Assembly (NCBI RefSeq): GCF_900115135.1
Contig: NZ_FOVK01000009.1
Coordinates: 1-64,000, forward strand
DNA length: 64,000 bases
Direction: 5' to 3'
Source of the DNA: Proteiniclasticum ruminis
GTDB lineage: Bacteria > Bacillota > Clostridia > Clostridiales > Clostridiaceae
Positions 61,841 to 64,000 of the stretch are shown here, in pieces (the first letter of the stretch is position 1; each line of letters starts with the position of its first letter). Both the position numbers and the translations under genes were made by a program. The notes under the pieces are model-generated. The model was not told the DNA's origin and did not search any database. It worked only from the letters and a program-made list of their open reading frames with translations.

Positions 61841-63436
61841 TTATTCGAAGTATACACCCGCAAGCTTATGATGACCGGCTGGATGCTGTGTGAAGCCCTT
61901 AACGTTTGCTCTAGTACCTGTAAGGTCTTCTCCAGTCCATGTGAAGATCCATGGAGCTTCGTCTCTGATGATTTCCTGAGCTTCTTTGTATGCTGCTTCT
62001 CTTGCTGCAGGATCTGCAGTTCCACGAGCAGTATCAAGAAGTTCATCTACTCTGGCATTGCTGTAGAAAGTTCTGTTTCCAGCTGCACCATGCTGTGAGC
62101 TGTGGAACAGTGCGTACAGACCGTAGTCCGGATCACCAGTAACAGTTACCCATCCAAGGATGAACATGTCATGTTCTCCATTGGCAGTACCGTCCAGGTA
62201 AGCACCCCATTCAATAACCTTAACTTCTGCTTCAATTCCAATTTCCTTCAGCTGATTCTGAACGATTTCAGCGATATCCATTCTCTGCTGGTTGTCATTG
62301 GTCCAGATGGTGGTTTTGAATCCATCTGCATATCCAGCTTCAGCCATGAGGGACTTCGCTTTTTCGATGTCAAATCCATATTCATCCAGTTCCTGATTGG
62401 ACGCCCAAACGTTAGGACCTAATGGACCCTTGGAAGGAGCACCAACACCTGCATACACTACATCAACGATGGTCTTCATATCCAGTGCATAGTTGATCGC
62501 CTGTCTGACCTTGACGTTGTCAAACGGAGCTTTGTTTGCATTGAATCCGATGTATGTGGTGGAAAGGTTCATATCTCTTAACAGTGTGAGGTCGCCATTC
62601 TCTTCGACTCTGGTCACATCGGTAGGCTGCACATCATAAGCGATGTCCACTCCGCCAGACTCCAGTTCGATGGTTCTTGTGGTATTGTCTGCGATGTTTC
62701 TGAATACAACGTGAGCTACCTTGGCTTTTTCACCATGGTATTCATCATTTCTGTCCAGTTCGATCTTGTCTCCGGTTACCCAGTTGGCAAACTTGAATGG
62801 TCCAGTTCCCACAGGCTTCTGGCCATAGTCTTCTCCACCTTCAGTAACAGCCTTCTCATTGAGAATTCCTGTTGCAGTGTGCGCCAGATGCGCAAGCAGT
62901 GGAGCAAATGGTTCTTTTGTGGAGATTCTGATGGTATAAGGATCAACAACTTCAATCTTCTCGCCATCAATAGCCCCAACGATATGACCAATGTGTGTGG
63001 ATTCCAGAGCTCTCAGAAGTGTGAACTTCACATCATCTGCTGTCAGCTCTTCGCCATTATGGAACTTAACCCCTTGCTTCAGTTTGAATTCAAAGGTCAG
63101 TTCATCTACCTGATCCCAGGACTCTGCAAGACCTGGCTCCAGTTCCATTTTTTCATTCTGATTGATTAGAGTCTCATAAATCTGTTTTGAAACTCTGGAG
63201 GAAGGCTGGTCGTTGGTTGCATGAGGATCAAGAGACTTCGCATCAGCACCCATACCTACGATGAGTGTGTCCTTTGCAGTTTCTCCTGGTTCTTCTTCGC
63301 CAGGCTCTTCTCCCGGCTCTTCTGTGCCAGGTGTCTCTCCCTCTGGAGGTGTTTCAGATCCGCCGGAACATCCCACTACGGTGAATGCCATAACCAAGAT
63401 CATACTGACGAGCAATGAAATACGTTTCTTGTTCAT
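61841..63436 (-). CDS. dppA: Peptide-binding lipoprotein (DppA-like SBP_bac_5)
   Basis: 531 aa. Signal and lipobox (FTVVGCSGG), Pro/Glu-rich linker (GEEPGEEEPGETAKD), then the regular order of the family: LIVGMGADAKSLDPHATNDQ, GLAESWDQVDELTFEFKLKQ, GVKFHNGEELTADDVKFTLL, and a normal C-terminus (DEAPWIFTWTGEDLTGTRAN). First gene of the operon, so gene order is A-B-C-D-F, unlike the first peptide operon. Not permuted. Confidence 0.95.
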   Translation of the reverse strand: MNKKRISLLVSMILVMAFTVVGCSGGSETPPEGETPGTEEPGEEPGEEEPGETAKDTLIVGMGADAKSLDPHATNDQPSSRVSKQIYETLINQNEKMELEPGLAESWDQVDELTFEFKLKQGVKFHNGEELTADDVKFTLLRALESTHIGHIVGAIDGEKIEVVDPYTIRISTKEPFAPLLAHLAHTATGILNEKAVTEGGEDYGQKPVGTGPFKFANWVTGDKIELDRNDEYHGEKAKVAHVVFRNIADNTTRTIELESGGVDIAYDVQPTDVTRVEENGDLTLLRDMNLSTTYIGFNANKAPFDNVKVRQAINYALDMKTIVDVVYAGVGAPSKGPLGPNVWASNQELDEYGFDIEKAKSLMAEAGYADGFKTTIWTNDNQQRMDIAEIVQNQLKEIGIEAEVKVIEWGAYLDGTANGEHDMFILGWVTVTGDPDYGLYALFHSSQHGAAGNRTFYSNARVDELLDTARGTADPAAREAAYKEAQEIIRDEAPWIFTWTGEDLTGTRANVKGFTQHPAGHHKLAGVYFE

Positions 63437-63486
63437 TAAGGTTCCCCCTTTTCTTTTATCCTGATTTAATCCTAAATCATAGGAAC

Positions 63487-63515
63487 ATTATATTCACAAA
63501 TCATAACGTTATCAA
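63487..63515 (-). promoter_or_regulatory. Consensus promoter of the dpp operon
   Basis: Minus strand TTGATA (63515-63510), 17-base spacer, TATAAT (63492-63487), 50 bases before dppA. Confidence 0.85.
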
Positions 63516-63804
63516 GTGATACTTTTGAGATTTTTGGCATTATGACTGATTATATTGAACTGAAAATAAGAGCATTTTAACAAAATGGTAATTTGTGTGT
63601 TAGGAATTGATAATTATACTTTGATGACCAAAATTTTAGAATGCTTGAATTCACTAGCCTACAGCAATTCATTTCTTAATATTCAGTTTATTTGTAGGTT
63701 TTTAGGGAATCGCTTTCATAATAAATTCATAATTTTATCACAAATTACCAATTGTAAGTTTTTTTGCAGTTATTTTGATATATTATGATTATGGGGGGGA
63801 TTAT
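63516..63804. other. AT-rich intergenic region
   Basis: About 290 bases; only a frame at 63585-63788 without ribosome site. No structure recognised. Confidence 0.4.
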
Positions 63805-64000
63805 ATGTCAAAATTACTAGATAGATTCGAAACAATCTTTGAAGTGAGGCGGAAAAAACAGAGTTCCTTATCCATACTCTTCACATTTCTTCTGCTCCTT
63901 CTGGTGGGAAATTCTCTGTTTTTTGTCATGACCTATCAGAAGAAAGCCTATGATCGATATGAGCTGGAGTATCAGATGGTGCACTCTGCTTTCCTGGAGT
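63805..64000 (+). CDS. Membrane protein N-terminus, cut by window edge
   Basis: ATG 63805 has GGGGGGGA 5 bases upstream and the frame stays open to the window end (65 codons). MSKLLDRFETIFEVRRKK is followed by a hydrophobic helix (ILFTFLLLLLVGNSLFFVM) and then a helical segment (YQKKAYDRYELEYQMVHSAF) as in extracytoplasmic sensor domains. Could be a sensor kinase or other signalling protein; not decidable. Confidence 0.7.
   Translation, partial: MSKLLDRFETIFEVRRKKQSSLSILFTFLLLLLVGNSLFFVMTYQKKAYDRYELEYQMVHSAFLE

Noticed and set aside
63261-63360. Low-complexity tract as a DNA repeat
   Set aside because: It encodes the Pro/Glu linker after the DppA lipobox, a common lipoprotein spacer.

Overview
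The window is about 48% G+C with tightly packed operons, strong AGGAGG-type ribosome-binding sites, TTGACA/TATAAT promoters and many stem-loop terminators. Together with a flagellin, two oligopeptide importers, a BrnQ-type carrier, Fe-S and radical SAM enzymes and hydrogenase-type nickel chaperones, this points to a motile, peptide- or amino-acid-fermenting anaerobe of the Firmicutes, class Clostridia. I cannot name the species. No rRNA, tRNA or CRISPR array was seen.

Layout. 1-972: 3' part of a flagellin gene. 1155-5536: AT-rich island with a McrBC type IV restriction system and two unknown genes. 5656-8466: accessory genes, including a frameshifted secreted-protein gene, an esterase, an MGMT-like protein and a DUF2680 secreted protein. 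8527-11503: iron/siderophore-type ABC importer. 11663-16399: operon hypB, a 924-aa Fe-S/FAD oxidoreductase, hypA and a DUF5692-like membrane protein. 16655-18853: a degenerate transposase-like protein coupled to a FAD amine-oxidase-like enzyme. 19228-20915: a TetR-headed operon of small envelope proteins with a perfect 26-bp palindromic operator upstream. 21507-22391: radical SAM/SPASM protein. 22512-28324: oligopeptide importer whose binding protein appears circularly permuted. 28896-35323: small accessory genes. 35508-40422: a DUF1576 membrane protein pair, then an NhaC-type transporter and argH behind ArgR-like boxes and an 18-codon leader ORF. 40496-47597: anti-sigma/ECF sigma pair, brnQ, trmO, an SDR, dodecin and a fused gamma-glutamylcyclotransferase. 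48060-52050: ChvE/GguAB-type sugar importer. 52168-55914: large secreted DUF11-repeat protein. 56434-57876: MerR-RDD membrane-bound regulator. 57941-63436: a second peptide importer. 63805-64000: start of a membrane protein cut by the window edge.

Most notable results. (1) Two unrelated AT-rich single genes (29541-30359, FtsW-like; 45243-45665, VOC family) are each enclosed by the same kind of 25-bp terminal inverted repeats, with related subterminal sequence and probable target-site duplications, but no transposase: a family of mobile single-gene cassettes. (2) The substrate-binding protein at 22512-24254 carries, right after its signal peptide and linker, the segment that normally ends OppA proteins, and it stops where that segment should begin. 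(3) The hypA/hypB operon contains no hydrogenase and instead encodes a large GltD-type oxidoreductase and a polytopic membrane protein. (4) The TetR small-protein operon includes a 27-aa single-pass membrane peptide. (5) The nhaC-argH operon has a promoter overlapped by tandem ARG-box-like sites and followed by a short ORF with adjacent Arg codons.
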